A stretch of DNA of 64,000 nt from Paenibacillus_AP thailandensis (GCF_042685365.1 NZ_JBHUMY010000012.1:62001-126000); one strand, 5' to 3'; positions 7,609 through 17,091 are shown, counted from the first letter of the stretch. Translations and numbers: made by a program. Notes: generated from the sequence alone by a model not told the origin.

Positions 7609-8913
7609 CTATTTCGATACGTTGTGCACCAGACTCGGCGCGATTTGCTGCAGCGGCACGACCGCTTGAGCCGAGCCGTTCTCGACCGCGCAGCGCGGCA
7701 TCCCGTAAACGACGCATGTTTCCTCCGCTTCGGCGATCGTCGATGCCGCGCCGCTTTTCGCGAGAGCCTCCATTCCTTTCGCGCCGTCGCTTCCCATCCC
7801 GGTCATAATGACCGCATGGCGCTGCAGCTCCTTGAACGGCACAAGCGACTCGAAGAGAACGTCGACCGCCGGCCGATGGCCGCCCCGCGGAGGCTCTTGC
7901 GTCAGCTTGATGCAGTAGCCGTCTTTGTCCCGCGAAAGCTCCATATGGCTTCCGCCGGGCGCGATATAAACGACTCCGGGCAACACCTTTTCGCCTTGCT
8001 CCGCTTCGACGACCTTGAGCCGGCTGAAGCTGTCTAGCCGCTGCGCCAAAGATCTTGTAAACTTGGGCGGCATATGCTGGACGACCAGCACCGGCGCCGG
8101 CAGATGCTCGGGCAGCGAGCTAATGACTTCGTGCAGAGCGCGCGGTCCGCCGGTCGACGTGCCGATGGCGACGATATGCCGAAAGGAAACCGGTTGGACG
8201 GGCTTCGATTTTTTCTTCGGCGCGTTTTCGGCCGCGGCGGGTTCCGCCGGGGCTGCCGGAGAACCCGCGCCGGCATTCGGCGCCGTCGTTGCCGGACGAT
8301 ACGCCTGTGTCGTTTCGTTTACGACCGCTTTCGCGCTGGACGGTCCTGCCGGTTTGGCTTTGGACTCCTTCTTTTGGCCTTTGCCGATCGCGGTTTGTCC
8401 ATCGGCCGCTTCAGGAAGCTTTATGGCCGGCTTCCGGTACGCGGAGTCCGGCATGCGGGCCGTTTCCGTTACCGGCGGCAGCGCGGCCGGTCCGGCAAGC
8501 TTCCGCTTCCGCTGCGTCATGACGGCCATTTTCAGCTTTTCGATCAACAGCTCGCCGACTTGCTGAATATCGTCGGAGACGGCGCTCGTCGGCTTGCGGA
8601 TAAAGTCAAAGGCACCGTGTTGAAGCGCCTTGATCGTCTCGCGCATGTTCTGTTCGCTGATGCCGGACAGCATAATGACCGGCGTCGGCGATTCCTTCAT
8701 AATGATCTGGAGCGCCTCGAGCCCGTTCATCAGAGGCATCTCCAAATCCAGCGTCACGGCGTCCGGCTTAAGCCGCTTGACCGCTTCTACCGCTTCTTCC
8801 CCGTTGCCTGCCGTTCCGATGACGGCAAATTCGGAGTCCCGCGTAATCAAATCGCTGAAAATGGCCCGCATAAACGGCGAATCGTCCACCACAAGAATGC
8901 GGTATGGCTCCAT
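7609..8913 (-). CDS. cheB: Chemotaxis response regulator / protein-glutamate methylesterase CheB
   Basis: 434 residues. ATG 8913 has GGGGGG 7 bases upstream; the longer frame begins at an unsupported TTG. Receiver domain at residues 1 to about 120 with phosphoacceptor Asp56 (VTLDLEMPLMNG). The C-terminal methylesterase (about 240-425) shows the catalytic Ser in IGTSTGGPRAL, His in VQHMP and Asp in GMGSDGAKG. It removes receptor methyl groups and deamidates glutamines. Between the two domains lies an unusually long linker of about 110 residues rich in Ala, Pro and Lys; CheB proteins usually have linkers of 20-50 residues and total about 350 residues. Confidence 0.95.
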   Translation of the reverse strand: MEPYRILVVDDSPFMRAIFSDLITRDSEFAVIGTAGNGEEAVEAVKRLKPDAVTLDLEMPLMNGLEALQIIMKESPTPVIMLSGISEQNMRETIKALQHGAFDFIRKPTSAVSDDIQQVGELLIEKLKMAVMTQRKRKLAGPAALPPVTETARMPDSAYRKPAIKLPEAADGQTAIGKGQKKESKAKPAGPSSAKAVVNETTQAYRPATTAPNAGAGSPAAPAEPAAAENAPKKKSKPVQPVSFRHIVAIGTSTGGPRALHEVISSLPEHLPAPVLVVQHMPPKFTRSLAQRLDSFSRLKVVEAEQGEKVLPGVVYIAPGGSHMELSRDKDGYCIKLTQEPPRGGHRPAVDVLFESLVPFKELQRHAVIMTGMGSDGAKGMEALAKSGAASTIAEAEETCVVYGMPRCAVENGSAQAVVPLQQIAPSLVHNVSK

Positions 8914-8939
8914 TGTTGTTCCCCCCAGGATGATCAAGT

Positions 8940-9806
8940 TTATCTCGGTACGCCGAACATTTTATGTATAAAACCTTTCAACCCGTCGGCCTTCTCTTTG
9001 TAGGGCAACTCCATATAGCGTCTGGTCATCTGTTCGAGCGCCCGCGCAGCCGGGCTTCCCGGATAAGCAAGACTGAACGGCTGCTGCTTTCGAACCGCTT
9101 TCGTTACGAACGCGTCTTCGGGCAAGACGCCCATCTCCTGTATGGAGGTTTGCAGAAACCGCTCGGCCGCCAAAACCATTTTTTCGAGCGTATGCTTGCC
9201 TTCCCGCCCGTCCATCGCCCGATTGACGACCAGCTTGAAGCCGGTTTCGATGTTTAACGATTTCACCATCTTGATCAAGGCGTACGCGTCGGTAATGGCG
9301 GTTGGCTCGGGCGTCGTGACCACGATCGTCTCCTGCGACGCTTCCATAAACTTGATGGCTTCTTTGCCAAGTCCCGCGCCGGTATCGAACAAAATATAAT
9401 CGTATTGTCCTTGCAAGCTTTCGATTTGCTCCGCCGCATACCTCAGCTGCCCGGGACTTACGTCCAGCAAATCCGCAAGGCCCGAGCCGCCGGCGACAAA
9501 TCGGATTCCGCCCGGTCCTTCCTGAATAAGCTCATGGATCGTTTTCTCCTGCCGGAACAAATGATACATACTGTACGGAGCCGACACGCCCAGCAGCACG
9601 TCAATGTTCGCCATGCCGATATCGGCGTCGAACAGCAGCGTTCTTCTGCCCAGCTTCTGGAGCGTCAGCGCGAAGTTCAGGCTGAAATTCGATTTGCCGA
9701 CGCCGCCCTTGCCGCTGGTTACGGTCACAAGCCGGGTTCTCCGCGAAGCATCGACTTTTGCTTTGCTGCGAATCAAGCTTCGCAGCGCTTCCGCCTGATC
9801 ATTCAT
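8940..9806 (-). CDS. flhG: Flagellar number regulator FlhG (YlxH, MinD-like ATPase)
   Basis: 288 residues, ATG 9806, overlapping the end of flhF by 8 bases. Deviant Walker A TSGKGGVGKSNFS (about 30-42) and ATPase core FDADIGMANIDVLLG, with a C-terminal amphipathic helix (KGFIHKMFG) that in FlhG/MinD contacts the membrane. The N-terminal DQAxxLR motif that activates the FlhF GTPase is present as DQAEALRSL (residues 3-11). FlhG sets flagellar number and position with FlhF, and loads the C-ring proteins FliM/FliY. Its direct neighbour is flhF, as expected for a functional pair. Confidence 0.94.
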   Translation of the reverse strand: MNDQAEALRSLIRSKAKVDASRRTRLVTVTSGKGGVGKSNFSLNFALTLQKLGRRTLLFDADIGMANIDVLLGVSAPYSMYHLFRQEKTIHELIQEGPGGIRFVAGGSGLADLLDVSPGQLRYAAEQIESLQGQYDYILFDTGAGLGKEAIKFMEASQETIVVTTPEPTAITDAYALIKMVKSLNIETGFKLVVNRAMDGREGKHTLEKMVLAAERFLQTSIQEMGVLPEDAFVTKAVRKQQPFSLAYPGSPAARALEQMTRRYMELPYKEKADGLKGFIHKMFGVPR

Positions 9807-11076
9807 CGTCCGGTTCCCCCAACAGCCGTCCTATGTACTGCTCCGGATCGAATTTGTCGATGTCGTCCGGTACCGTTTGACCGCCGGCGACATAAGTCGG
9901 ATGGAGCTGAAATTTCATAATCAGGTTCAAAATCGCGCCGTAAACGCTTGTCTCGTCCAGCTTGGTGAACAATACTTTGCGGACGCCGAACTTCGTAAAA
10001 TGCTGCGCCACTTGGAACATGTCTCTTGTTTTGCCCGTAAGGCTAAAGACGAGAACCGTATCGCTTTGGTCGCCGGCATGAAGCAGACTGTTCACTTCGG
10101 ACACATGCAGCTCGCTTCTGAAGTTCCGCCCTGCCGTATCCATAAAGATCAGATCGCGGTCTTCCAGCTGCCGGAAAGCTTTAGGCAAATCCATCGGCGA
10201 GAAGACGACTTCCATCGGAATGTTCAAGATGCTTGCGTACGTGCGAAGCTGGTCGACGGCGGCGATCCGGTAGGTGTCCGACGTGATAAAACCGAGCTGA
10301 CGCCCGCGGTTAATGGTCTGCTCGGCCGCAAGCTTGGCAATCGTGGTGGTCTTGCCGACGCCCGTAGGACCTACAAAATGAACGATCCGGACGCCTTCAC
10401 CGACGGGTTCGGCGGGATAAGGCTCCAGCCATTCCAACAGCGCCAGCCGTGCGGCTTCCCACACTTCATGCCGGTCCATCGCCATTTCGCGGTCCGCATG
10501 CTTCTCCCTGAGCGAAGCGACCAATGCTTCGGCCAAATCCGGCTCCACCTCTTGGCCGGCCAGCCGGTCGCGCAGCGCCCGGAACGGTTCCGGAAGGCCG
10601 GATTCGGCTTCCTTCTTCGACATCTGCACAATAAATTGTTTGATCCCTCTTATTTCCGCGAACAGGTCTTCGGTAACCGTCCGTTCCTCCAATCGCGCCG
10701 CCGGCTGCTGGCCGTTCTGAGTAACGTTCGGCGTTCCGGAAGGCGCCTGGGGCTGTACATGTACCGGACGTTCCTTGACGGCCGTAGCGGCACGCTGCAA
10801 TTCGCGGGGCGGCCAAGTTTCCGCTCCGGATGCGGCCGTCCTTTCGGACGGACCGGCTTCAGGCTGACGAGCCGGTTTTGCCGGGGCAGCGGCAGCCGCC
10901 GCATGACCGGTTTCCACCGCGGCGAGCACTTCCATCCTTCGCTTGCGGAACATCCCCATGAACCCGCCGGTCCGGATTTCCTTCGTATTCAAAATGACGG
11001 CATCTTTCCCAAGCTCGCTGCGGATCATCGCTATCGCCTCGGGCAGCTCGTTTACGACATACCGTTTCACTCTCAT
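9799..11076 (-). CDS. flhF: Flagellar placement SRP-type GTPase FlhF
   Basis: 425 residues, ATG 11076 in an ATGA overlap with the flhA stop. N-terminal basic B domain (VKRYVVNELPEAIAMIRSELGKDAVILNTKEI), a long Ala/Pro/Glu-rich linker (about 55-125), then the N and G domains. G1 is GPTGVGKTTTIAKLA (about 232-246), G3 is DTAGRNF, and the G4 equivalent is TKLDE. This is the third member of the SRP GTPase family after Ffh and FtsY, both also encoded in this window. FlhF marks the site of flagellar assembly and is stimulated by FlhG. Length is within the usual range for the family. Confidence 0.95.
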   Translation of the reverse strand: MRVKRYVVNELPEAIAMIRSELGKDAVILNTKEIRTGGFMGMFRKRRMEVLAAVETGHAAAAAAPAKPARQPEAGPSERTAASGAETWPPRELQRAATAVKERPVHVQPQAPSGTPNVTQNGQQPAARLEERTVTEDLFAEIRGIKQFIVQMSKKEAESGLPEPFRALRDRLAGQEVEPDLAEALVASLREKHADREMAMDRHEVWEAARLALLEWLEPYPAEPVGEGVRIVHFVGPTGVGKTTTIAKLAAEQTINRGRQLGFITSDTYRIAAVDQLRTYASILNIPMEVVFSPMDLPKAFRQLEDRDLIFMDTAGRNFRSELHVSEVNSLLHAGDQSDTVLVFSLTGKTRDMFQVAQHFTKFGVRKVLFTKLDETSVYGAILNLIMKFQLHPTYVAGGQTVPDDIDKFDPEQYIGRLLGEPDDE

Positions 11077-13106
11077 AAATTCACCACCCCTACGCTTTGC
11101 ACTTCCACGTTAGGCTCCAGCTCGCTATAGGAAATAACGGGCACATCCTGCATCGTCCGCTCCACGATCTGCCGCAAATACATCCGAATAGTAGGCGACG
11201 CGAGTACAAGAGGCTGCTGACCGGATTGAATTTGGCGGCCGACCTGCTCGTTCAGTTTTTTGTAAATTTGCTGCGTCGACACCGGATCCAGTGAGATATA
11301 GCTGCCATGCTCGGTTTGCTGCACCGATTCGGCGATTTTTTTCTCCAGCGCCGGACCTACCGTGATTACTTGCAGCATTTCGCCGTTCGGCGAGAACTGC
11401 TGGGTAATTTGGCGGGACAACGCCTGCCGCACGTACTCCGTCAGCACGTCCGTGTCTTTGGTGTATTGTCCATGGTCGGCCAGCGTCTCGAAGATCGTAA
11501 CCAAATCCCGGATCGACACTTTCTCCTTCAGCAGCTTGGCGAGCACTTTCTGAATGTCGCCAACGGACAATATCGAAGGAATCAGCTCGTCCACCAGCGC
11601 CGGATACGACTCGCGCACGTTGTCGATCAGCGTCTTCGTTTCCTGGCGGCCCAGCAATTCGTGGGCGTGGCGCTTGATGATTTCCGTCAGATGCGTCGCC
11701 ACGACCGACGGCGGGTCGACGACGGTGTAGCCCGACAGCTCGGCTTGCTCCTTCATCGAATCGTCAATCCACAAAGCCGGAAGGCCAAAGGCCGGCTCGG
11801 TCGTTTCGATGCCGACGATGCTGTCGTCTTCGAAGCCGGGGCTCATCGCCAAATAATGGTTCATCAGAAGCTCCCCGCGGGCAACCGTATTTCCTTTGAT
11901 CTTCATGACATATTCGTTAGGCCTAAGCTGAATATTGTCCCGAATGCGGATGACCGGAACGACAAGCCCCATCTCAAGCGCGCATTGCCGTCGGATCATG
12001 ATGATCCGGTCCAGCAGATCCCCGCCTTGCTGCGTATCGGCAAGCGGGATAAGCCCGTACCCGAACTCGAATTCGATCGGATCGACCTGAAGCAGGCTGA
12101 TGACGCTTTCCGGGCTGCGAACCTCTTCGATCTGCTGTTCTTCTTCCATCGTGATTTCCTCTTGAAGCTGCCGGGACAAGCTTTTTTGCATGCGCCATGC
12201 GCCGAACGCAAGCAATGCCGCGAACGGGAACGTCCGCATGACGCCGATCGGCGTGAACAAGCCCAGCATCGCGACCGTTCCGGCCACGATATAAAGCAGC
12301 TTCGGATACTTCAGCAGCTGGCCCGTCAAATCCTCGGCCATGTTCCCGTCGGAAGCCGCTCTCGTAACGATGAGCCCCGCTGCCGTCGAAATAAGGAGCG
12401 CCGGGATTTGGCTGACGAGACCGTCGCCGATCGTCAGAATCGAATACGTTTCCAGCGCTTCGGCGAAATCCATGTTATGTACGGCCATTCCGATAATAAA
12501 GCCGCCGATCAGGTTGATCAGCAAAATGATAATCGAAGCGATGGCATCGCCTTTGACGAATTTGCTTGCGCCGTCCATCGCGCCGTAGAAGTCCGCTTCC
12601 CGTTCGATTTTGGAGCGCCGCTCTTTCGCTTGCGCTTCGTTAATCAAGCCGGCGTTCAAATCCGCGTCGATGCTCATTTGCTTCCCCGGCATCGCGTCGA
12701 GCGTAAACCGGGCGGCAACTTCGGCAACCCGTTCCGATCCTTTCGTGATGACGATAAACTGAACGACGACGAGGATCAGGAAGACGATAAAGCCGATGGC
12801 GATTTGTCCGCCCCCGACCCAGCTGCCGAACGTTCTTACTACCTCGCCCGCTTCGGCGTAGGCCAAAATGTTTCGGGTCGTCGAGACGTTAAGCGCCAGC
12901 CTGAACAAAGTCGTGACGAGCAAGATTGCCGGAAAGATGGAGAAATCCAGCGCCTCCCGCGTGTTCATCGCGATTAGCAAAATCATCATCGCCAATGAAA
13001 TATTCAATATAAGCAGAATATCCAAAAGCAGCGTTGGGATCGGGATGACCATCATAAGCACGATGCCGATAATACCTACGAGGATGATTAAATCCTTTGC
13101 TTTCAT
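11073..13106 (-). CDS. flhA: Flagellar export gate protein FlhA
   Basis: 677 residues from ATG 13106, which has GGAAGGAGG upstream; an earlier in-frame codon has no site. About eight transmembrane helices fill residues 5-310, with the conserved FHIPEP-family stretch STTRNILAYAEAGEVVRTFG and the cytosolic loop GKQMSIDADLNAG-x-INEAQA-x-RR (about 145-170) that supports proton-driven export. The cytoplasmic domain (about 330-677) docks chaperone-substrate complexes and forms the nonameric ring. It is the largest gate component and lies in order with flhB and fliPQR. Its stop overlaps the flhF start. Confidence 0.96.
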   Translation of the reverse strand: MKAKDLIILVGIIGIVLMMVIPIPTLLLDILLILNISLAMMILLIAMNTREALDFSIFPAILLVTTLFRLALNVSTTRNILAYAEAGEVVRTFGSWVGGGQIAIGFIVFLILVVVQFIVITKGSERVAEVAARFTLDAMPGKQMSIDADLNAGLINEAQAKERRSKIEREADFYGAMDGASKFVKGDAIASIIILLINLIGGFIIGMAVHNMDFAEALETYSILTIGDGLVSQIPALLISTAAGLIVTRAASDGNMAEDLTGQLLKYPKLLYIVAGTVAMLGLFTPIGVMRTFPFAALLAFGAWRMQKSLSRQLQEEITMEEEQQIEEVRSPESVISLLQVDPIEFEFGYGLIPLADTQQGGDLLDRIIMIRRQCALEMGLVVPVIRIRDNIQLRPNEYVMKIKGNTVARGELLMNHYLAMSPGFEDDSIVGIETTEPAFGLPALWIDDSMKEQAELSGYTVVDPPSVVATHLTEIIKRHAHELLGRQETKTLIDNVRESYPALVDELIPSILSVGDIQKVLAKLLKEKVSIRDLVTIFETLADHGQYTKDTDVLTEYVRQALSRQITQQFSPNGEMLQVITVGPALEKKIAESVQQTEHGSYISLDPVSTQQIYKKLNEQVGRQIQSGQQPLVLASPTIRMYLRQIVERTMQDVPVISYSELEPNVEVQSVGVVNL

Positions 13107-13149
13107 GACGCTGCCTCCTTCCTCCCACAATCTCTAATAAGCAAACGAA

Positions 13150-14241
13150 CTATTTCCTTCTGCCTTTCACTTTGTATACGTAAGCCAGAACTTCCGCAAC
13201 GGCCTGGAACAGGTCGGCCGGGATGCTGTCCCCGATGTCCGCCCGTTCGTACAAAGCTCTTGCGAGCGGCTTGTTTTCCATCGTGATAACGCCGTTCTCC
13301 CTCGCGATTTCCTTAATCCGCTGGGCGACGTAATCGACGCCTTTCGCAACGATAACCGGCGCTTCCATCCGGCCCGCGTCGTATTTTAAAGCGATTGCGA
13401 AGTGAGTCGGGTTCGTTATGATCACATCGGCCTTCGGCACTTCCTGCATCATGCGCTGCAGCGCCATTTTGCGCTGCCGTTCGCGGATGCGACCTTTAAT
13501 GAGCGGATTGCCCTCCGTCTTTTTGTACTCGTCTTTAATGTCCTGCTTGGACATCCGGATGCTTTTCTCGTGTTCGTACCGTTTGTACATGTAATCTCCG
13601 AAACCCAGCACGACGAGCACAGCGCTGACCGCAAGCCCGAGCTTCATCGTCAAATCCGCCGCAAAGCCGAAAATCTGTTCGACCGGGACGCGCCATAACG
13701 CCAGGACGGTTGTCCACTCGCTGCGAATCGTGACATATACGCAAACCGCAATTATCGCAACTTTCAAAATACTCTTAAAAAACTCGACCAAAGCGTGCAT
13801 GGAAAAAATATTTTTAAACCCTTTGATCGGGTCGAGCTTCGACAATTTCATCTTGAGAGGCTCGCCCGTCAGAAGAAAACCGAACTGCACGACGTTGCCC
13901 ACGACGGCGAAAACGACGGTTACCGCCAAGAGCGGCGCGATCAGCAGCAATATATCGATTACGATCTGCGTCGACAGCTTCATGACGTTATCCACCGTCA
14001 GTTCCATCGTAATCCAATCCTGAAACAGGCTTCCGAACAGCTGAAGAATCCGCTCCTTGAAATAACCGCCAAGCATGATGAAGCATAAGAAGCAAAACAG
14101 CAGCGACAAGGAGGCGGGCAGCTCCGGCGACTTGGCCACCTGGCCCTTTTGCCTCGATTCCTGGCGTTTCTTCGGAGTGGCGCGCTCGGTTTTCTCTTGG
14201 CTGAACAGCTGCAAATCGAGCCTTAAGCGGTATGTCCGCAT
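13150..14241 (-). CDS. flhB: Flagellar export switch protein FlhB
   Basis: 363 residues from ATG 14241 (10 bases after AGGAGG); the ATG at 14247 is only 4 bases from it and is the alternative. The opening LDLQLFSQEKTERATPKKR is the family signature. Four transmembrane helices lie at about 35-240, and the cytoplasmic domain contains the autocleavage motif NPTH in VIITNPTHFAIALKYD. Cleavage there, together with FliK, switches export from hook to filament substrates. The C-terminal half (from NPTH on) is closely echoed by the stand-alone YlqH at 43680-43988. Confidence 0.95.
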   Translation of the reverse strand: MRTYRLRLDLQLFSQEKTERATPKKRQESRQKGQVAKSPELPASLSLLFCFLCFIMLGGYFKERILQLFGSLFQDWITMELTVDNVMKLSTQIVIDILLLIAPLLAVTVVFAVVGNVVQFGFLLTGEPLKMKLSKLDPIKGFKNIFSMHALVEFFKSILKVAIIAVCVYVTIRSEWTTVLALWRVPVEQIFGFAADLTMKLGLAVSAVLVVLGFGDYMYKRYEHEKSIRMSKQDIKDEYKKTEGNPLIKGRIRERQRKMALQRMMQEVPKADVIITNPTHFAIALKYDAGRMEAPVIVAKGVDYVAQRIKEIARENGVITMENKPLARALYERADIGDSIPADLFQAVAEVLAYVYKVKGRRK

Positions 14242-14257
14242 ACGCATCCGTCCTCCT

Positions 14258-15052
14258 TTAAGTCCCGCTCTTCCCTTGCAGTACGACAAAAAACTTTTCC
14301 AGCGAATCGAAGAGAATCGAAAACAAATGGCCCAGCAAAATCGCGAATTCCGGCAGCAGAAGAATGAGAAGCAGCATGCCGATCAGCAATTTAAGCGGCA
14401 AGCCGATTACGAACACGTTGAACTGCGGCGCCGTTTTAGCCAGAAAAGCAAGTCCCGCGTCGGTCAAAAACATGGCCACGATAATCGGCGCGGCCACCTG
14501 CAGCGCCAGCAGAAACGTATTGCTCGCCAATCTGGCCAGCTGATCCGTTATTTCTCCGCTTGCAAGCCGGCTGTAGAAGGCGTTGTCGATCGGAAGCCAT
14601 GCGTAGCTGTTCATCAGTCCGCGAAGCAAATAATGATGCCCGTCCATCATTAGAAATACGAGAATGGTCAGCAAATATTTAAAATTGCCGAGAAGCGGGG
14701 CGGATTGCCCGGTGACCGGATCGACGACGTTAGCCATCGAAAACCCGATTTGCAGGTCCATAAAGCCCCCTGCCGCCTGCACCACGGCAAAAAACAGATA
14801 AACGACGAATCCGATGGCGACGCCGATCAAAATTTCCCGGATAACCATCAGCACGTATAACGGATCCGTCACGACGGGCTGATCGAAGCCGTTTGCCATA
14901 AACACAAGCAGCGATACAAAAAAACCTAACCCGATTTTGAAGGAGCTCGGGAAGTTTTTGAAAGAAAACACAGGCGATACGACGAAAAACGCAGTTATTC
15001 GACAGAAAATCAGCAAAAAAATAGGGAAACCTTGTACAATCGCTTCCATCAT
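14258..15052 (-). CDS. fliR: Flagellar export gate protein FliR
   Basis: 264 residues, starting ATGATG with an ATGA overlap with fliQ. Six hydrophobic helices span nearly the whole length; IFCRITAFFVVSPVFSFKNFPSSFKIGL near the N-terminus and GGFMDLQIGFSMANVVDPVTGQSAPLLG (about 93-120) are family signatures. FliR forms the inner-membrane export channel with FliP and FliQ, and in some bacteria is fused to FlhB; here they are separate but 17 bases apart. Full family length. Confidence 0.95.
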   Translation of the reverse strand: MMEAIVQGFPIFLLIFCRITAFFVVSPVFSFKNFPSSFKIGLGFFVSLLVFMANGFDQPVVTDPLYVLMVIREILIGVAIGFVVYLFFAVVQAAGGFMDLQIGFSMANVVDPVTGQSAPLLGNFKYLLTILVFLMMDGHHYLLRGLMNSYAWLPIDNAFYSRLASGEITDQLARLASNTFLLALQVAAPIIVAMFLTDAGLAFLAKTAPQFNVFVIGLPLKLLIGMLLLILLLPEFAILLGHLFSILFDSLEKFFVVLQGKSGT

Positions 15053-15318
15053 CCGATATATTTATACAGATTGTTCAGAATCTCGTATGTAAACTGAATC
15101 AACGTGTTTAATATCCAAGGTCCGAATACGATGAGTGCGACGAACACGGCCACGATTTTCGGCACGAAAGCAAGCGTCTGCTCCTGGATTTGCGTCGTCG
15201 CCTGAAAAACGCTGATGACAAGGCCGATAATTAACGCAAGCGCTAGCATAGGCGCGCTGGCGATAAGCGTCGTATATACGGCTCGCCCTGCCAATCCGAT
15301 AACAAATTCAGCGCTCAT
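15049..15318 (-). CDS. fliQ: Flagellar export gate protein FliQ
   Basis: 89 residues from ATG 15318 with AAGGAGG at good spacing. Two transmembrane helices (about 12-38 and 50-75) flank the signature AMLALALIIGLVISVFQATTQIQEQTLAFVPKI, read here with PMLALALII. Four FliQ copies join FliP and FliR in the export gate. Its TGA is shared with the fliR ATG, so stoichiometry is probably set by coupled translation. The upstream open frame (10 extra residues) lies before the ribosome site and is not used. Confidence 0.95.
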   Translation of the reverse strand: MSAEFVIGLAGRAVYTTLIASAPMLALALIIGLVISVFQATTQIQEQTLAFVPKIVAVFVALIVFGPWILNTLIQFTYEILNNLYKYIG

Positions 15319-15337
15319 CCGTCCATCCTCCTTACGG

Positions 15338-16096
15338 TTACGTGCCAAAGCTGAGCAGCAGCGACCTGACGACCAAATACCAGCCGTCCACCAATACGAA
15401 CAACAGCAGCTTGAACGGCAATGAAATCATGACGGGCGGCAGCATCATCATCCCCATCGCCATCAGCACGCTCGATACGATCATGTCGATGACGAGGAAC
15501 GGAATAAAGATCATAAAGCCCATCTGGAACGCAGTCTTCAGCTCGCTGATCGCAAAGGCCGGGACGAGCACCGTAATAGGAATATCCTCGTAGCTTTCCG
15601 GCTTCTCCGTTTTCGTATATTCCATGAACAGGAGCAAGTCTTTCTCTCTCGTATTCTGGAACATAAACTTTTTCATCGGAACCGAAGCTTTCTCGAACGC
15701 TTCCGTCTGGGATATTTCCCCCTTCAAATACGGCTGCAGCGCGACTTCGTTCACTTGCGAGAAGGTCGGCGCCATAATGAAGAAGGTGAGAAACATCGCC
15801 AGCCCGATCAACACTTGCGTGGGAGGCGTCGTAGCCGTACCGAGCGAAGTCCTCACGAAGCCTAGCACGACGACGATTCTAGTAAAGCTGGTCATCAGTA
15901 CGAGAATGGCGGGCGCAACGCTGAGCACCGTAATGAGCAGCAATATGGAAAGCGCGCTGGTGCCGGGCGTTTCCCCGTTCGAATTCCCGATATTGATCGA
16001 AACATCCGGCAGCGGTTCGGCATAAGCGTGCCCATGCGTGAATATCGCAAGCAGCAGAGCAACAGCAATTGATAGTAAACACTTATTATTCATCAT
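15338..16096 (-). CDS. fliP: Flagellar export gate protein FliP
   Basis: 252 residues, beginning ATGATG at 16096 inside the last codons of fliO. A cleavable signal peptide is present (hydrophobic 6-20, AYA-E boundary near 26), as FliP is one of the few signal-peptide-bearing gate proteins. The signatures SFTRIVVVLGFVRTSLGTATTPPTQVLIGLAMFLTFFIM and DIPITVLVPAFAISELKTAFQMGF are present, and four transmembrane helices can be seen. Five FliP subunits make the export pore. The 11-base overlap with fliO fits FliO acting as a FliP assembly chaperone. Confidence 0.95.
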   Translation of the reverse strand: MMNNKCLLSIAVALLLAIFTHGHAYAEPLPDVSINIGNSNGETPGTSALSILLLITVLSVAPAILVLMTSFTRIVVVLGFVRTSLGTATTPPTQVLIGLAMFLTFFIMAPTFSQVNEVALQPYLKGEISQTEAFEKASVPMKKFMFQNTREKDLLLFMEYTKTEKPESYEDIPITVLVPAFAISELKTAFQMGFMIFIPFLVIDMIVSSVLMAMGMMMLPPVMISLPFKLLLFVLVDGWYLVVRSLLLSFGT

Positions 16097-16709
16097 CCAT
16101 CGACCGTTCGTTAAGTTTTGAATTTTGCAGAATCGATTCGATTTGCTGTTTGCGATCCGATTGCTTGCTCATATTGTCAGCCAGCAGTTGTTCAAAGGTA
16201 CCGGAAGAAACCCACTCCTGCGAGGAACGGGACGGGTCTTCCGGATGCTTGCGAAGCTTTCTCCAAGCGTTCGCAAGCGAAGCGGAAGACCATGCCGCCT
16301 CTCGCTTGTCCGACAAAGCCGTGATGATGGCCTTGGCTTCCTCTTCGTTCGCGATCCGGTCAAGAAGCGTTACATCTTCCCCGACGCCGATGACATACAA
16401 CCTTCCCGCCACTTCTACGACCTGCAAAGATTTATTCTGGCCGAGCGCGACCCCGCCAAGCGAGCGCAGCGAGCGGTTCGCTCCCCACGCTTGACTGCGT
16501 CCGGCCAACCATTTGATTACGATATAAATTAATGCGATGACAATCGCAAGCGATACGATAACCCATAGGATGCTGCCGGCCATGCTTCCGGAAGATATGT
16601 GGGGCACCTCTTCCAGATCCTCCGATGCGGCGGCCGCAGCAGCAGCCGGACACGCGAAGGAGGCCGTTCCAAGCCATGCAAGCTTGGGCAGATGCTTCAG
16701 CTTTGCCAT
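16086..16709 (-). CDS. fliO: Flagellar export assembly protein FliO (FliZ of Bacillus)
   Basis: 207 residues. Start taken at ATG 16709, which overlaps the cheY stop by one base (TAATG); the longer open frame lies inside cheY. A signal peptide (about 1-27, Ala-rich) and one transmembrane helix (about 48-70, GSILWVIVSLAIVIALIYIVI) precede the FliO domain SLGGVALGQNKSLQVVEVAGRLYVIGVGEDVTLLDRI (about 90-126), then a charged cytoplasmic tail. FliO stabilises FliP during gate assembly. Position between cheY and fliP is the Bacillus order. Confidence 0.9.
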   Translation of the reverse strand: MAKLKHLPKLAWLGTASFACPAAAAAAASEDLEEVPHISSGSMAGSILWVIVSLAIVIALIYIVIKWLAGRSQAWGANRSLRSLGGVALGQNKSLQVVEVAGRLYVIGVGEDVTLLDRIANEEEAKAIITALSDKREAAWSSASLANAWRKLRKHPEDPSRSSQEWVSSGTFEQLLADNMSKQSDRKQQIESILQNSKLNERSMDDE

Positions 16710-17071
16710 TATCCCAACGTCTTCTTGATCGCTTCGATTACGCGGTCGGCTTGAAACGGCTTGACGATAAAGTCCTTGGCGCCGGCCTGGATCGCATCGA
16801 TAACCATGGCCTGCTGCCCCATCGCCGAGCACATAATGACTTTCGCATTGGCATCCAGCTTTTTGATTTCCTTCAGAGCCGAAATTCCGTCCATCTCCGG
16901 CATCGTAATGTCCATCGTAATGAGATCCGGCTTCAGCTCCTTATATTTTTCAACGGCTTGAGCGCCATCCTGAGCTTCGCCTACGACTTCGTATCCGTTC
17001 TTGGTCAGAATGTCCCGAATCATCATGCGCATGAACGCTGCGTCGTCTACGATCAAAATACGGTTTGCCAT
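16709..17071 (-). CDS. cheY: Chemotaxis response regulator CheY
   Basis: 120 residues, ATG 17071 with TAGGAGG upstream. A single receiver domain: acidic pocket Asp9-Asp10, phosphoacceptor Asp54 in LITMDITMPEMDG, switch residue Ser in VIMCSAMGQ and Lys in FIVKPF. CheY-P binds FliM and FliY at the switch, encoded immediately upstream; in Bacillus binding favours counter-clockwise rotation. It has no output domain. Phosphate comes from CheA and is removed by CheC and FliY of the same operon. Confidence 0.97.
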   Translation of the reverse strand: MANRILIVDDAAFMRMMIRDILTKNGYEVVGEAQDGAQAVEKYKELKPDLITMDITMPEMDGISALKEIKKLDANAKVIMCSAMGQQAMVIDAIQAGAKDFIVKPFQADRVIEAIKKTLG

Positions 17072-17091
17072 TTCTGTTTCCTCCTAAGGAA

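Noticed and set aside
11307..12977. 556-residue plus-strand open frame inside flhA
   Set aside because: Antisense shadow of flhA; Arg/His/Asp-rich without any recognisable motif.
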